64,000 nt of DNA from Piromyces finnis (lineage: Eukaryota; Neocallimastigomycota; Neocallimastigomycetes; Neocallimastigales; Neocallimastigaceae), in assembly GCA_002104945.1 (NCBI GenBank), contig MCFH01000079.1:124001-188000 (forward strand), written 5' to 3'. Below, in pieces: positions 1-10,792 of the stretch; the stretch's first letter is position 1; every line of letters begins with the position of its first letter. Made by a program: the position numbers and the translations under genes. Below the pieces are notes generated by a model that was not told the DNA's origin, did not search any database, and saw only the letters and a program-made list of their open reading frames with translations.

Positions 1-1995
1 AAGATTTTCGAAATGATCATGCCACACATCTAGTTGTTCTTCCGTAGCAACAACTAATTCTCCATTTTTATTTTTAATTGGTTGAGCAATAAAGAAAGAA
101 TCTTTTCCAATTTTTGCAGTTTTCTTGATCCATTTCCAGGCCTTCTTAGGATTATGACTCTTCATATACTCACATCCTGTTTTAATCCAATGAAGATATT
201 CTTGCTTCCTAAATTCATTACATCTTTTGTGGATGTAATCAATGAGTTTACGGTAGATTTTAATTCTTTTAATAAATTCATCTATATCATAAATTCTTTC
301 TTTTTTAAATCTCTTATACAACTTCATTTTGATTTTTTGAAGATTAAAAATTTGTTGTGAAATATGAAATGAAGACTTTATAACATTATTTGCTGAAGTA
401 ATACTGAGCTCGTCTGCAATTGAAAAAGCAGTTGAAGTAAACTCTTTGGAAAGTTCATCTGTAGAAACATTAGGATCGTTGGATTTTGCTGAAAGTATTT
501 GGAATTTATTATGACTGAGAATAGATTCCTTTTCCTCAATACATTTTAATCTATTCCATTTCAGAATTTTCTTAGGAACATTAAAGTCATTAGAAAAATC
601 TTCCATAGGAATAATTTTACCATTAATAAGAAGTGGCTTATGGTCTGATACAGGATAAAAATTATTTATAAATGATCCTGAGTGAATAAGATCTTTCATC
701 TTCGAATTGATAAGAGCATGGTCAATGTCGGAAGATTGATCACCTCGAGTCCAAGAGATAGTAGACCCTCTAAGCGGAAGAATTTCCCAATCTCCTAATC
801 CATTAGTTGATAACCAGTTGGATAATTTTACTTTAGACATATTAAAATCACCAACAAGAATCGATGGATGGGATGAATGAGTTTGTAACCACAAGCGAAC
901 TTCTAACTTTGCATGATCAACATAGATGTTGTGATGACTATGAGGCATATAAACATTTCCAATCGAGCATTTGAATCTATTCCAGAGACTAAAAGTATAA
1001 ATAGAAATAATATACTTTCCAGAGAAGTTTTCAAGTGAGGCTTGACATGAATTGTGAAAACCTAAATATAAACCTCTCATTCCCGGAACTGATTCGTCAG
1101 CTTTCTTGAAAAAGTGTCTATAGTTTCGCAAAGTAACACGACAAGGATAATCTGTATTCGATCCAGAACCATTACCAGTTTCTTGGAAACATAAAAATAA
1201 TGGTTTGAAAATAGCTGTGAAATAGCTAATACTATCTCTCTTTTCGTGATTCCACCCATTGGTGTTCCAACTAAGACAAAAAGAAAAGTTATCAGGCTTG
1301 TTGGATGAGGAAGAATCGTTGCTATTATTATTATTATTAAAGTCATCGTTATTAATGGATGATGCATCAGAGGAATAAGTAGAACTATTACTAGATGGCT
1401 GTGAAACTGAAGAACTATCAACTATTGAACTGTTATCAGAGTTGATAGAGCTATTAGAATTAATTGTTGAATGTTGAGATTGAAATTGTGTTTGCTGTAG
1501 ATCTGGAATATTTTCATGATTGGAAACTTGTTGAAGATCTTGTTGAAGATCTAGTTGAAGATCGGATTGTTGATGAGATTGTTGAACTGATTGTTGAAAT
1601 GATTGTTGAATAGAATGTTGATGTTTATTAGAAACTAAAATTTTACGTTTGAGAGTGGAAAAAGTGTATTTGTGATTCCTTCTACTACGAGCTGAAAAGG
1701 AAATTGAGGTAACTGAAAGTTTCTTCTTTAACATGTGTAAGATTTTAATACAATCTTTCGATGAACCATGAACCTTGACTAAGAAAAAGTGATCATTGAA
1801 AGTCTGAAAATATTTAACACTAATAACTGAATTAAATTTATCTTCTAGAATAACCTCGAGTTTTTCCCATAGCATATTTACTGACCATGATCGAATACCA
1901 CGGATAAAGAAGGAGCGAATATCATCTAAGGGGATACCATAAGACCGGGTACCACGTCTGATATAATTCTTATCTTTAATATAAAGGACTGACAT
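1..1995 (-). CDS. LINE polyprotein, N-terminal region plus APE endonuclease (partial)
   Basis: Translating the minus strand from the ATG at 1995 gives 665 codons with no stop up to base 1, so the gene runs off the window. The first ~110 residues are basic and mixed. A Gln/Ser/Asn-rich linker (about residues 125-235) follows. The endonuclease spans about residues 240-455 and shows the expected motifs in order: SWNTNG, CFQETG, GNVYMPHSH, LVGDFNM, SWTRGDQSSDIDHAL and SDHKPLL. These are the metal-binding and catalytic Asn, Glu, Asp-x-Asn and Ser-Asp-His residues of the exonuclease/endonuclease/phosphatase family. Downstream is a Lys-rich helical stretch ending WHDHFENL, which typically precedes the LINE reverse transcriptase. 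The protein would nick target DNA and prime reverse transcription. There is no separate ORF1 upstream in the window. The start is the first ATG after the AT-rich leader. Confidence 0.85.
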   Translation of the reverse strand, partial: MSVLYIKDKNYIRRGTRSYGIPLDDIRSFFIRGIRSWSVNMLWEKLEVILEDKFNSVISVKYFQTFNDHFFLVKVHGSSKDCIKILHMLKKKLSVTSISFSARSRRNHKYTFSTLKRKILVSNKHQHSIQQSFQQSVQQSHQQSDLQLDLQQDLQQVSNHENIPDLQQTQFQSQHSTINSNSSINSDNSSIVDSSSVSQPSSNSSTYSSDASSINNDDFNNNNNSNDSSSSNKPDNFSFCLSWNTNGWNHEKRDSISYFTAIFKPLFLCFQETGNGSGSNTDYPCRVTLRNYRHFFKKADESVPGMRGLYLGFHNSCQASLENFSGKYIISIYTFSLWNRFKCSIGNVYMPHSHHNIYVDHAKLEVRLWLQTHSSHPSILVGDFNMSKVKLSNWLSTNGLGDWEILPLRGSTISWTRGDQSSDIDHALINSKMKDLIHSGSFINNFYPVSDHKPLLINGKIIPMEDFSNDFNVPKKILKWNRLKCIEEKESILSHNKFQILSAKSNDPNVSTDELSKEFTSTAFSIADELSITSANNVIKSSFHISQQIFNLQKIKMKLYKRFKKERIYDIDEFIKRIKIYRKLIDYIHKRCNEFRKQEYLHWIKTGCEYMKSHNPKKAWKWIKKTAKIGKDSFFIAQPIKNKNGELVVATEEQLDVWHDHFENL

Positions 1996-2600
1996 GATAA
2001 TAAATTCTAATTAAAAAATATTGAATATAAAATAAATACTAATAAAAATTACAAATATAACGTATATGGAAAAAAATCTGTCTCTCTCTCTCTTCTTAAA
2101 AGTACTGGATAGAACAAAAATTGTTACGATGCTTTGTTTAAAGTTTCTTTTTTTTTTTTTGAATTCTAGTTGTAAATTTTCTTTAAAAATTCTAGTTTTG
2201 GTTTGTTGTTAGTAAATTCGATTCGCTTTTTGACACTAAAATTGTTTGACTTTACTTTTCATTAAATATTTAAATTGGTAAAAAATTTGAATCAAGAATG
2301 TCGACACCAGAAAGCTTGTGAATAGTATTTTTACATGATGTAGAGTGAATCAGTCTCTTACAAGAAACAATACAACAATAGCTACATGAATATAAAAATA
2401 CAATGCAAATGCTAAAGTTGACTACATTGGATTCTTACAAGAGAAGAGTAGTACTACATGAATACATGAATAAAAGAAAAAAATACAGCAACAAAATGTA
2501 TTACTCTTCTAATTAAATACTATACAAACTTACCTGAATATCAAACATTCAACTTATTCATCAAATACTTAAATTCGATGAATAAAATGTTTTTTAATCG

Positions 2601-2891
2601 CTCAGTACCATGAGCTTAGTCCTAATAATTTTCCCTTAAAGACTAACCAAGCATCCATTGCGCAATGCTTGGATTTAATTCTTTCTACTCTCTCAGTACC
2701 ATGAGCATGAGTAGACCCCCTTGATAAACTCCATTAATAAATAAATGAAGGCACGTTCCTAAGAGGGCACCAAGCATCCATTGCGCAATACTTGGATTTA
2801 ATTCTTTCTACTCTCTCAGTACCATGAGCATGAGTAGACCCCCTTGAGAAACTACATTTATTAAATAAATGAAGGCACGTTCCCAAGAGGG
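2601..2891 (-). repeat. Tandem 123-bp monomers in the LINE leader (2.3 copies)
   Basis: Two nearly identical 123-bp units lie at 2646-2768 and 2769-2891, with a partial, diverged copy at about 2601-2645 sharing CTCAGTACCATGAGC. They sit 650-900 bp upstream of the LINE start codon and are much richer in GC than their surroundings. Arrays like this at the 5' end of LINEs (for example mouse L1) act as promoters; that role here is inference. Confidence 0.75.
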
Positions 2892-2925
2892 TGCTTTCTA
2901 TGGAAAGGAAGGAGGATGTCGTTTA

Positions 2926-3137
2926 TGGTGCTTTTTTTTTTTTTTTTTTGTTTTTGTTTTTGTTTTGTTTTATTGAAATTTTGTGTCCATTTAGTTCTAT
3001 TAGTTTGTATGTATGTTGTAGTGGCTAATGTATTCCCTTAATTTTTAAGATATTTAAATTCGTTTGTTTCATCATTTGTTTTTTCGTTTCATTTTTTTTT
3101 TTTTTTAAAATAAAAAAATAATGAAATGGAAAAAGTA

Positions 3138-3172
<35 letters not shown>

Positions 3173-3864
3173 CAGAATAAACCATGTTTAATTTAATTTT
3201 ATTTTATATTTTTTTTTTTCTAAAATCATTTGAATAGATAAAAAATATTATGTTTTTTTAATTTTTATAGATAAAAATGAATATATTCTTTTTTTTTTTT
3301 TTTTCAATTAAAAAAAAGATATTTAACTTTATTCTAAATTATATTCATTTAAAAATATAAAAAATTTTATAATTGATAGCTATAAAAGATTCTTTATATA
3401 TAATGTTTTATGTTGAACCTTTTTTTTTTTCAATAAAAAAAAAAACTTTAAAAAATTATTTTATTCAAACATACAACATATATATAAATGATAATGTGTA
3501 AAAAAAAAATAAAATATATAGTTTATATATTGGAAATGTGTAATATTTTGATATTTATAGGTTAAAAAAATATTAGCTATAATATTTTTTTAAAAGAAAA
3601 AACAATAAATGAAATGATCAAGAAAAAAAAAAACAATCTTTTCTCGATTATTTTTTTTCTTCATTTTTTTTATAAAAAATTCTTATATTATAATATAGAA
3701 AAATGAATGTTTTACTTGACAAAATTTTAAAAAAGAAAAAAATTGATCTCTGCTTTTTTATATATAGAAACTAATAATTTGATGAAAATTAATGATATTG
3801 ATTTTATAGAAAGGTATGAAAAAATTGGTATAACGCAAATAGACTTTGAAATTGTTGTTTAAAT
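2926..3864. other. Intergenic, homopolymer-rich
   Basis: The stretch between the LINE leader and the next minus-strand gene consists of long A and T runs and short AT-rich filler. I see no coding frame or RNA gene. Confidence 0.6.
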
Positions 3865-6800
3865 TTAACGTTTATCCATAGATAAACTACCCATAACTTC
3901 ATCTAAGAAGGATGGTCCAATATCACATTGTATCATACTTGGTTTAGTGTAACGACTTGTAATATCATCTAAAGATAAGTTATGGATATCATCAAACATT
4001 TGCATTAAATTAGAATCTAATAAAGTTGATTTTCTTTTGTCAGCTTCTGTCATTTCTTTATCATCTATAAGGAAAGAATTGTCGAGATTTAATTCAATCA
4101 TTCTTTGTTTTGGAGAAGATTTAACTTCTTCCTTGGCAACATCAATTGGTAAACTACCAACAGATCTTGAAGCAAAATCGTTTTTATATAAATTATTTTT
4201 GGCTTCAAGTGTTGGCTTTTCATCAAATTTATAAAGAATAGTGCTTCTTGGAGTGCCAACAGTATTGTCACTACCATATGGATTAACAGTTGTAATAACA
4301 GCCTTTGGTTTTGAATATGACTTTTTCTTTTCAGCTTCTACATCAACAAAACTGTATGGACTTATCATGTTAGATGGTATTTCTGAATATGAAGATGGTA
4401 AGGTATTGGTATTAAGAGAAGTACGATCTACAGAAGATGAGAGCATACGTTGGACCATCATAAGTGAAACAAAGTCATCATTTTCAATATTGGCATAATT
4501 TTTATTTAAATTTGATTCATAGTTTTGACTTTGCTTTTGATTATTAATTGTTATTGGTGCTGTATGAGAAACAGAGGAAGCTTCAATAGTTGAAGCATTT
4601 TGCTTTTTATTAATAAGATTACCTAAAACTTCTTCATCCGAAGATGAAGATGAAGCTGAGGATGCTGAGGAAGATAAAGATGAGGATGAGGAACTGACGG
4701 AACTTTGACTACTAACACTGTAAATTGATGACTTGTCATCATCTTCAGATTCTTTCTTTGTATCTTTTTGTTTATCTGATTCAACACGTTCAAGAGCTTC
4801 TTCTGGAATAACAAATTTTGGTTGTTGAGTTTGTACATCTGCAATAACCTTATTCATATTATCGCCTGTGGATGGTTTGACGATTGTTAAAACCTTTTGT
4901 TGAGAATTACCATCCTTTGATGATTCTTGAACAATTTCGGTTTTGGTAGTTCCAGTTTTGGTAGTATCGTTAGTTGGAACATCAGTGTTTTTGACTTCAT
5001 TCTTTATTGGAACATCTGAAACAGTGGTATTTGGAGTTGAATCACTATGTTCAGACTTTTCATTTTTCTTATTATTTATTTTTGAACTAAGAGAAGCGCT
5101 ACTGGCACGACGCTTAGTTGCGGAAAATGGTGAAACCAAGCGTTTAAATGAGAATGGTGAGTTAGAATCATTACTCTTTATTGATCCTCTCTTTTCCTTA
5201 AGACCAGTGTTAACAGATAAATTATTTATTGGGAATTCTGGAATTGTTTCTTCCTCTATCTTTTTAATAGTTTTCTTTTCCTTCTTTTCTTTTTTGTCTT
5301 TCTTATCTTTTTTATTGAAACCAAAGAAACTCTTAATACTCTTTGGTCTATTACTCTTTTTGGAATTACTTATAAAAGTATCAATACTAGTGTCACTTGA
5401 AGCGTAACCAGGAACAACGCTTGGAGTTTCATTACCAATTATTTCAGTTTCTGTATCATTTTCTTTAGAAGAAATATTGCTTTCAGTAACTATTTCTTCC
5501 TTTTTCTTTTCAGATTTTTGCTTATTTTCCTTTTTATGGTCTTTATTTCCTTTTAAATGATCTTTAAGATTTTGCATACTATTTGACATTGTACGTTGAT
5601 GTTTCTTAATTGAACTTGAAATTTGATTTTTTAATTCTTCCATTTTTCCTTTTCCATTGTCACTCTTAATATCTTCTTCTTCAATTTCTTCTGTACTTGT
5701 AGAGATAATTGAAGCTGGTTTTTCTTCCTTTACTTCAACTGGAACAACTGAAACTTCTGGTTTTTCTTCTTTTACTTCAACTGGAGCAACTGAAACTTCT
5801 AGTTTTTCTTCTTTTACTTCAACTGGAGCAACTGGGACTTCTGGTTTTTCTTCCTTTTCTTCAACTGGAGCAACTGAAACTTCTGGTTTTTCTTCCTTTT
5901 CTTCAACTGGAGCAACTGGAACTTCTGGTTTTTCTTCCTTTTCTTCAACTGGAGCAACTGGAACTTCTGGTTTTTCTTCCTTTTCTTTAACTGGAGCAAC
6001 TGGAACTTCTGGAATTTCTTCTTTTACTTCAACTGGAACAGCTGGAACTTCTGGAATTTCTTCCTTAACTATCTCATTCTTTATTTCTTCATTTGTCTCA
6101 TTTATGGTTTCTTGAAGATTTCCAATTGTGGCTTCAAGTTCCCTTTTCTTTTGTTCATACTGCTTTTTAATATTAATTAATTTTTCATCATCATCACTAT
6201 CACTATCGCTTACTGGTTCATCTTGATTGACAACAGTAAGTGTCATTTTTTGAATTTCTGGTTGAACATCATTTTCATTTAATGAATTTTCATTGTCGGA
6301 AAGATTATTATTCTTGAAATAGGTAGAAGGTGTTTTTGGCATTGGAATGTTACCGAGTGGAACTTCATTCTTTAATGCTTCTTCATGTTCAAGTCTTTCT
6401 TTATCATCTAATTGTTGTTTAAATTGAATTTCTTCATCAGCAGTAAAGATCTTTGGAGAACTAACCATACCTTTTTTACTGTCATGACTTATATCACTTC
6501 TGCTATCATCCATAACTTTATTATCTTCAATAGCACTTGGTGGTAATGGTAATGGAATTTCTAAATAACCTTGTTGGCTTTCTTGTTTTTTATTAGCAGA
6601 AGAAAGTGCTAATAAATTTGGTACAGGTGGGGAATTATCCAATGGCATATTTTCAAAACCATTATTTACTGGTACTGGCATTGCAATTGGCATATTGGTT
6701 TCATCAGTTATCTTGAAATTAAAACCAGCTTCATCTTGTTCTGAGGTTTTAATAGCTTCAGATTGGATATTGATGTTGCCTGAATCTGTGTTATTGAAAT

Positions 6801-7434
6801 TAAAACCAGCTTCGACTGGTTTTGGTTGTGTTGAAACATTAATATTGAATCCTGGTTCAACCGATGGTATTATTGGTAATGGATGTTCAAATTTTGGAAC
6901 ATTTTCTTCAGCCATTAATTTTGGAGATGAAACAATATGTTCAGTGATTTCACCTTTTGGTGGTTCTGCTTCAATACCAACTACTACCGGAATAGATGGC
7001 ATTGGGATTGAAGATGGTTGATCTTCAACAATTTCTGGTTTTGGAATATTATTTAATTCAGAATCAACTATATTTGGTACGTTATCAGAAGGTTTTGGAA
7101 GATTCATTGGCATTTCAACTATACCATCAGCATTGGATGGAATTTCAGTTGTAGTTGAGGTCATTTTTTCTGGAATATTTATTGGTTCCATTTTTGAGCC
7201 AACAGCAACAGGCATCTTAAAAGATGGTTGTTGAGTAATACCAATGGATGAATCTTGTGGTTTTGCTCTTCTTGTAATTGTTTGTGTTGTAATTCTTTTC
7301 TTACCATTAATAATTTCTTCAGTGACAATTTCTTCAACTATGTAATTAGCTTTATTATCTGATACTTCAGTTTGTACTGGAATAGATACAGATCCTGTAG
7401 CGTCATTATCTTTTGACTCATTTGGTAATGGCAT
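3865..7434 (-). CDS. Large disordered Glu/Lys/Ser/Pro-rich protein, 1189 aa
   Basis: This is an uninterrupted 1189-codon frame, rare in such AT-rich DNA, so it is surely coding. I do not recognise the family. The N-terminus has a possible folded strand pair around residues 30-55 (YIVEEIVTEEIINGKKR). It is followed by Pro/Ile/Pro-rich low complexity, an acidic coil near 420-455, about eight 14-residue Pro-Val-Glu-Lys repeats (about residues 458-575), a Lys-rich basic block (about 600-730) and Ser runs near 930-945. The last ~180 residues are less repetitive and end with PSFLDEVMGSLSMDKR, likely a conserved tail. There is no signal peptide or membrane segment. It could be a cytoskeletal, polarity or nuclear scaffold. 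The neighbouring 7602-8147 ORF may be its 5' exon (see findings). Confidence 0.8.
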   Translation of the reverse strand: MPLPNESKDNDATGSVSIPVQTEVSDNKANYIVEEIVTEEIINGKKRITTQTITRRAKPQDSSIGITQQPSFKMPVAVGSKMEPINIPEKMTSTTTEIPSNADGIVEMPMNLPKPSDNVPNIVDSELNNIPKPEIVEDQPSSIPMPSIPVVVGIEAEPPKGEITEHIVSSPKLMAEENVPKFEHPLPIIPSVEPGFNINVSTQPKPVEAGFNFNNTDSGNINIQSEAIKTSEQDEAGFNFKITDETNMPIAMPVPVNNGFENMPLDNSPPVPNLLALSSANKKQESQQGYLEIPLPLPPSAIEDNKVMDDSRSDISHDSKKGMVSSPKIFTADEEIQFKQQLDDKERLEHEEALKNEVPLGNIPMPKTPSTYFKNNNLSDNENSLNENDVQPEIQKMTLTVVNQDEPVSDSDSDDDEKLINIKKQYEQKKRELEATIGNLQETINETNEEIKNEIVKEEIPEVPAVPVEVKEEIPEVPVAPVKEKEEKPEVPVAPVEEKEEKPEVPVAPVEEKEEKPEVSVAPVEEKEEKPEVPVAPVEVKEEKLEVSVAPVEVKEEKPEVSVVPVEVKEEKPASIISTSTEEIEEEDIKSDNGKGKMEELKNQISSSIKKHQRTMSNSMQNLKDHLKGNKDHKKENKQKSEKKKEEIVTESNISSKENDTETEIIGNETPSVVPGYASSDTSIDTFISNSKKSNRPKSIKSFFGFNKKDKKDKKEKKEKKTIKKIEEETIPEFPINNLSVNTGLKEKRGSIKSNDSNSPFSFKRLVSPFSATKRRASSASLSSKINNKKNEKSEHSDSTPNTTVSDVPIKNEVKNTDVPTNDTTKTGTTKTEIVQESSKDGNSQQKVLTIVKPSTGDNMNKVIADVQTQQPKFVIPEEALERVESDKQKDTKKESEDDDKSSIYSVSSQSSVSSSSSSLSSSASSASSSSSDEEVLGNLINKKQNASTIEASSVSHTAPITINNQKQSQNYESNLNKNYANIENDDFVSLMMVQRMLSSSVDRTSLNTNTLPSSYSEIPSNMISPYSFVDVEAEKKKSYSKPKAVITTVNPYGSDNTVGTPRSTILYKFDEKPTLEAKNNLYKNDFASRSVGSLPIDVAKEEVKSSPKQRMIELNLDNSFLIDDKEMTEADKRKSTLLDSNLMQMFDDIHNLSLDDITSRYTKPSMIQCDIGPSFLDEVMGSLSMDKR
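5709..6075 (-). repeat. 42-bp coding tandem repeat (14-aa PVAPVEEKEEKPEV units)
   Basis: About eight in-frame copies of a 42-bp unit lie within the 1189-aa gene. Copies vary between VEEKEEKPEV, VEVKEEKPEV and VEVKEEIPEV. The period is a multiple of three, so changes in copy number would keep the frame. The repeats also create long artefactual open frames on both strands. Confidence 0.9.
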
Positions 7435-7601
7435 CTTAATATTTTCTTCTATTATTTTAAAATTTCAAAAACAATTTTATCAAATTAGGATATTTTATAG
7501 GTTATGATGAAAATTGAAAATGAATTAATAATAATAATAATATAATATTTTAAAAAAATTATAAATTAATACTATGTAAACAATCTTTTATGGATTAAGA
7601 T

Positions 7602-8147
7602 TTAATTTTTATTTCTACCTTTAATAGAGTTTATTACATCATCCTTTTTGTTAGAGTTAACTACTCCATTATTAGCAGTATAGTAAGATACTTTTGATTC
7701 AACTGATTCTTGACGATTAGCTTTTAAATTTGGAGCTTTAAGAACAGCAGCAGTTTTTATCTTAGAAATTTGAGAGAGTGGAACGTCGTCATCTGAATCA
7801 CTAGATTCGACATCAATAATTTCAGTAACTTCTTCAGCCTTTTCTTTTCCCTTATTTTGTGGTCTTTTCTTTAAGTAAGAATCAGTTTCAGTAATTTCAG
7901 AAGAAAGTGGTGATTCAGTTTTAGTATTGGTAAAACGACTTACATTAGTATTAATTGTATCAACATCTGAGTGCTTCTTTTTTAAATATTTTCTAGAATC
8001 AAAAGACAATGTTCCATTATCAATGTTATCTAAATCATGTTTATCTGAAACAGTGTGCTTTGTTTTAGTTGATTTATAACATGGGGATAAAATACCCTTT
8101 CTCAACTTTTTAGCAATACCACTCTTTTTACCTTTTAACTCAGACAT
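7602..8147 (-). CDS. Small basic/Ser-rich protein with a SUMO-interaction-like motif, 181 aa (or 5' exon of the next gene)
   Basis: The 181-codon frame starts at an ATG at 8147. The product begins with a very basic segment (MSELKGKKSGIAKKLRKG), followed by a polar disordered chain. At residues 109-120 it has EIIDVESSDSDD, a hydrophobic IIDV core followed by Ser/Asp residues, which matches the canonical acidic SUMO-interacting motif with CK2-type sites. I do not recognise the full-length family. A possible donor at 7618 and an acceptor at 7449 would join it in frame to the 1189-aa protein downstream, in which case it is the N-terminal ~176 residues of a ~1370-residue protein. Confidence 0.6.
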   Translation of the reverse strand: MSELKGKKSGIAKKLRKGILSPCYKSTKTKHTVSDKHDLDNIDNGTLSFDSRKYLKKKHSDVDTINTNVSRFTNTKTESPLSSEITETDSYLKKRPQNKGKEKAEEVTEIIDVESSDSDDDVPLSQISKIKTAAVLKAPNLKANRQESVESKVSYYTANNGVVNSNKKDDVINSIKGRNKN

Positions 8148-10024
8148 ACTGTAAAAGCTATATTAATAAAAAAAAACTTTAAAATTATCATAAAAAAAAA
8201 TTAATTTCTATAATATTTATTTCATTATACAACTATATATATTAAATATTTACTATATTTCTACTGGTAATATACTTTTAATAAATAAAGATTTTAAATA
8301 ATTTATGTTTTTTTTTTAATAAATTAATAGTTATTTTTATTTAAATTTCAGTTTTAGTAATTTATTCTTTTTACTTTTGAATTTTTTAATAATTTCAATT
8401 AGGTATTATTTAATTGAAAATATTTAATATTAAGATTTTACTTTTAAGATTTTATTATTAAAATATAGTTAATATTATATAATATTTATATTTATATTTG
8501 TTTAATTTTAACTAATTTTAATAATATTTTAACAATTTTTAACTAATAAAATAGTTTATGTCGTATATTTTATAATTTACAAAGAAATATATATATATTA
8601 AATTATTGTAAATATTTTACAATTTATATATGTAATTTTTATTTTTGTCTATTATTGAAATAATAATAATATTATTAATTTTAATTATAAAAATTGCTTA
8701 AATACTATTGTTATTATTATTATTTATTGAAAAAATTTTCTATTTCTTCTTATTTTATAATACTTTTTAAGTTATTATATTTTGATATTTTGATACTTTT
8801 AATATTTTCGATTATTTTATTTTTATTTATATATTGTTTGATTTTTTTATATATATAACATTATTAATTATAAATTTATTAGGATATTATTTATTCAAAT
8901 AGATAGTTTATAATTTTTATGATTTTTTTTACTTGATTAATTTGTTGTAAAATTAATGATAGGTAATGATAGGATATTAATGATGTTTAAACTTTTAAAC
9001 TATATATTATATTAAATTTAGCTGAAAAAAATAAATAAATTAAAAATTTATAAATAATAACTTTTAAACTAAAACTAAGTTTTAAAATATATATATATAA
9101 AATTGAGAAATCTTATTATTAACAGATTTTATCTTTTTTTTTTTTATTTTATATTTATTTTTTTTTTATAAATAGATAATAATAATAATTATTTATGAAA
9201 GATTTGTAAAGATTGATTTTAATTTAGATTTATATTTATGTGTTTTATATTTTTTAAATGGTAAACAATTATTATTAATTGAATTTTTTTTATGTTTAGT
9301 TTTTGTTTTATTTGTATTCGTTTAATTATAACATAACATTATAATATTTTTTATGTTTATGTTTGTTTATATTATTATTATTATCTTTTTTAATAAAAAA
9401 AAATAAAATTTTAAAAAGAATAAATTAGGATTTTTTTAAAGAATAAAGTCAAGTTGTTAATTTTAGTTTTTTTTTTTTTTTTTTTTTTTTTTACTCTATA
9501 TGATGATTTCCATAATTATTTGAATATATTCATAATATTAAAGATTTAATATATTTAATTAATAGAATATATATTAAATTTATATTTTCAATATATTAAA
9601 ATGTAAATAGTTTGTCAAGAGTTAAACTTTATTATATATAATAAATCGTAAAGTTTTACACAATATATAATATTATTAATAGACAGTACAAAAAAAAAAA
9701 AAAGTTATTGGCCGTAGTTTAATAAAAAGCGATAAGAAAAGAAACTTTATTTTGTAGTCACTCTACCTACCTTCCCACCTTCCCATACCACCAATATCAC
9801 AGAAAAGTATATAAAGAGAGTTTAAAATAACGAAATAATGATTAATAAATAAGTAAATTAATATTTTAATTTTTTAATAATTCATTTCAATTTTATATTT
9901 TATGAAAATGTTTCAATACTAATTGATGAAAAAAAGCAATATAAAAACCCAACAATCAATCGACACATTTATTATAGGTTTTAATAATAAATTAATAACA
10001 GTTTATAATTAATTTTTTCCCATT
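8148..10024. other. Intergenic, AT-rich, with a C-rich patch near 9750
   Basis: Nearly 1.9 kb of AT-rich DNA with no convincing coding frame. A C-rich patch at about 9760-9800 (CTACCTTCCCACCTTCCC and neighbours) stands out and is followed by TATATAAAG, as might occur at a promoter. The sequence at 9943-9978 resembles one upstream of the TIM-barrel gene (see findings). Confidence 0.5.
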
Positions 10025-10273
10025 TTGTTAAAACAAATCTATAAAGAGGTTTTTCAAAGTTTTAAAAATGCAGGTAAAAGAATATTAATAATTAATCAAA
10101 ACAACCAAAAAAAAACAATTCTACTTACAAACTATGAAATTAATAAGTTATTAATAAAAACACAATACTTTGATATTCTACTCATTGAAAATAAAAATTC
10201 AAAGAACAAAATATCAGTTTTTCAATTTACTATTTCTATTCAACGAAGCTCTTTCTATATTTCAAAATTTTAG
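10025..10273 (+). other. Orphan short ORF (~84 aa), possibly an exon or gene remnant
   Basis: An open frame runs from a stop at 10010 to a TAG at 10271-10273 but has no ATG; it could only be coding as a non-first exon. The translation contains mixed, protein-like text (KEVFQSFKNAGKRILIIN, YFDILLIENKNSKN) rather than homopolymer residues. I do not recognise it. It may be a decayed paralogue fragment. Confidence is low. Confidence 0.2.
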
Positions 10274-10322
10274 TAATAGTTAAAGTAACAACATCAATTA
10301 TAATTATTTTCAATACTATAAA

Positions 10323-10792
<470 letters not shown>

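Larger units (their letters stand above)
1..2925 (-). mobile_element. 5' part of a LINE (non-LTR) retrotransposon, truncated by the window edge
   Basis: The region contains a minus-strand open frame with an APE-type endonuclease and, upstream of it, a leader with tandem repeat monomers. The reverse transcriptase part should lie to the left of base 1 and is not visible, nor are the 3' tail and target-site duplications. The 5' boundary is set where the monomer array gives way to a simple T-tract near 2930; this is an estimate. The frame is intact over all visible codons, so the copy may be young. Confidence 0.85.

Noticed and set aside
82-360. Plus-strand 92-aa frame at the left edge
   Set aside because: It is antisense to the LINE coding frame and has no recognisable domain.
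1077-1421. Minus-strand 114-aa frame inside the LINE
   Set aside because: It is out of phase with the 665-codon frame that carries the endonuclease motifs, and is hydrophobic low-complexity.
2646-2891. Hammerhead ribozyme in the LINE monomers
   Set aside because: CUGAGAG appears on the minus strand next to GAAA-like sequence, but the required CUGANGA core is not met.
5657-6115. Plus-strand Ser/Thr/Gly-rich 152-aa frame and others over the 42-bp repeat
   Set aside because: They are antisense shadows of the 14-residue repeat in the 1189-aa gene.
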